Shown one piece after another: positions 62,962 through 64,000 of a stretch of DNA of 64,000 bases. Numbering within the stretch: the stretch's first letter is position 1; each line of letters starts with the position of its first letter. Where the stretch lies: assembly GCF_017744675.1 (NCBI RefSeq), contig NZ_JAGIAV010000006.1, positions 186,001 to 250,000 on the forward strand, written 5' to 3'. A program made the translations under genes and the position numbers. A model generated the notes under the pieces. The model was not told the origin of the DNA. It was given only the letters and a program-made list of their open reading frames with translations, and did not search any database. The stretch comes from Flavobacterium sp. (lineage in GTDB: Bacteria; Bacteroidota; Bacteroidia; Flavobacteriales; Flavobacteriaceae).

Positions 62962-64000
62962 ATGAAGCAAAATGACTTTTTTTTCGGCCGACCACCGAAA
63001 AGCAATTCTTATTTATTTAAACAATTCTGTGTAGCAGTTTTATTTTTGCTGATGCCATTTCTCAAGACTCAAGCCCAATGTAATACGCTCGTTTGGTCTG
63101 ATGAATTTAATGGCACAACGGTAGATTTAACCAAATGGCAGAGTATTTCAGGAAACGGCTGTCCGTCGCTCTGCGGATTTGGAAATGCTGAGGCACAGCG
63201 TTACGATCCCAATCAGGCGACAATTGTAAAAGAAGGAACAAACAGTTACTTAAACATCGAGGCGAAATATGCGCCGAATTCACAATTTCCTGATCAGCCG
63301 TATGCTTCTTCAAAACTCACAACAGAAGGAAAGTATTCTTTAAAGTACGGAAGGATAGAAGCCCGAATGAAGTTGTCTAATGGACAAGGAGCATGGCCAG
63401 CTTTTTGGATGCTTCCTGTAAACGGAAACTGGCCGTATACTGGTGAAATTGATATAATGGAAGCCAAACACAGAAATCCGCAATCTATAGACGGAACTAT
63501 CCATTATGATGGAAACGGATATCATTTTACAGGAAGAAGCTACAGTTCTCCAACAGATTTATCTTCGGATTTTCATGTTTATGCCGTAGAATGGGGACCA
63601 AATATCATTAAATGGTTTGTTGATGATGTTTTGTTTCATACAGCAACGCCAAATACAACCGTAAACGGAGGCTGGCCTTTTAACGATAGTCAGTTTTACA
63701 TCATTTTAAACCTTGCTGTTGGTAGTGCAGGAACGCCTTACACCAGTGTAAACGGAGCTGGAGTAGCGCCAGTTCCAGGTGATTTCCCAGCAAAATTACA
63801 AGTCGATTATGTTCGTGTTTACGATGGGAGTTTCAAATATGCGGTAACAGGCGATAACAAAGTGTACCAAAATGAAACTAGTAAAACCTATTCTGTAAAT
63901 GCAATTGCGGGGGCGACCTACAACTGGACTGTTCCAGCAGGAGCAACAATTGCATCAGGACAGGGAACAAATTCGATTACTGTAAATTGGGGAACTTCTG
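62962..64000 (+). CDS. GH16 beta-glucanase (laminarinase-like), 3' truncated by window edge
   Basis: The frame from ATG 62962 stays open to the right edge (346 codons seen). A signal peptide of about 40 residues (hydrophobic 'FCVAVLFLLMPFL', then 'KTQAQ') precedes a GH16 domain ('LVWSDEFNGTTVDLTKW', 'YGRIEARMKLSNGQGAWPAFWMLP'). The catalytic motif 'GEIDIMEAKH' gives nucleophile Glu162 and acid/base Glu167. The domain ends near 'LQVDYVRVYDG' and is followed by a PKD-like beta domain ('ATYNWTVPAGATIASGQG'). Multi-domain GH16 proteins of this kind are often sorted by the type IX system; the C-terminus that would show this lies outside the window. Likely cleaves beta-1,3 or mixed-linked glucan. 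Confidence 0.93.
   Translation, partial: MKQNDFFFGRPPKSNSYLFKQFCVAVLFLLMPFLKTQAQCNTLVWSDEFNGTTVDLTKWQSISGNGCPSLCGFGNAEAQRYDPNQATIVKEGTNSYLNIEAKYAPNSQFPDQPYASSKLTTEGKYSLKYGRIEARMKLSNGQGAWPAFWMLPVNGNWPYTGEIDIMEAKHRNPQSIDGTIHYDGNGYHFTGRSYSSPTDLSSDFHVYAVEWGPNIIKWFVDDVLFHTATPNTTVNGGWPFNDSQFYIILNLAVGSAGTPYTSVNGAGVAPVPGDFPAKLQVDYVRVYDGSFKYAVTGDNKVYQNETSKTYSVNAIAGATYNWTVPAGATIASGQGTNSITVNWGTS

Overview
The window looks like the chromosome of a Flavobacterium-type member of the Bacteroidota. The DNA is AT-rich. There are SusC/SusD transporter pairs, hybrid two-component (HTCS) regulators, many lipoproteins with a Cys lipobox, and Bacteroidota-type promoters (TTG, about 17-21 nt, TAnnTTTG). Many intergenic gaps carry dispersed palindromic repeats. 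I saw no rRNA, tRNA, CRISPR array, transposase or prophage.

Region 1 (2-18719, plus strand) is a polysaccharide utilization locus (PUL1). It holds an HTCS sensor cut by the left edge, a SusE/F-like lipoprotein, SusC, SusD, two paralogous GH30 enzymes (one lipoprotein, one not), a GH2 enzyme, a GH27 enzyme and a protein with two GH43 domains. The enzyme set suits a branched galactose/arabinose-containing glycan such as type II arabinogalactan; this target is inferred.

Region 2 (18799-28859) is metabolic. It has a YegP-like protein, a DUF1349 lipoprotein, a LuxR-type regulator and an NlpE-like lipoprotein. A molybdenum hydroxylase cluster follows: an XdhC/PaoD-like chaperone, a MocA-like cytidylyltransferase, a cysteine desulfurase on the opposite strand, and a three-subunit enzyme closely resembling the periplasmic aldehyde oxidase PaoABC.

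Region 3 (29422-53343, mostly minus strand) is a second PUL directed at a uronic-acid-containing glycan. In transcription order it has a beta-helix protein, an HTCS, SusC, SusD, a GH88 unsaturated uronyl hydrolase, two GH2 enzymes and a DUF2911 protein. Beside it lies a hexuronate operon (YhcH-like, KDPG aldolase, SDR mannonate oxidoreductase, mannonate dehydratase UxuA). A LacI-type regulator is divergent from this operon; it shares a palindromic operator with it and has no ATG, GTG or TTG start. A DUF4861 protein flanks the group.

Region 4 (53590-58655, plus strand) is a visibly AT-richer three-gene cassette unrelated to carbohydrate use: a membrane/repeat protein ending in a DUF3761-like Cys/His motif, an acidic helical protein with a PH/GRAM-like C-terminus, and a complete UPF1-like SF1 helicase. 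It is the best candidate here for an undescribed system, possibly defensive or stress-related.

Region 5 (58683-64000) has a HAD phosphatase, a membrane propeller/Y_Y_Y regulator ending in a LuxR-type HTH, and the start of a GH16 beta-glucanase cut by the right edge, suggesting a beta-glucan (laminarin-type) locus continuing beyond the window.
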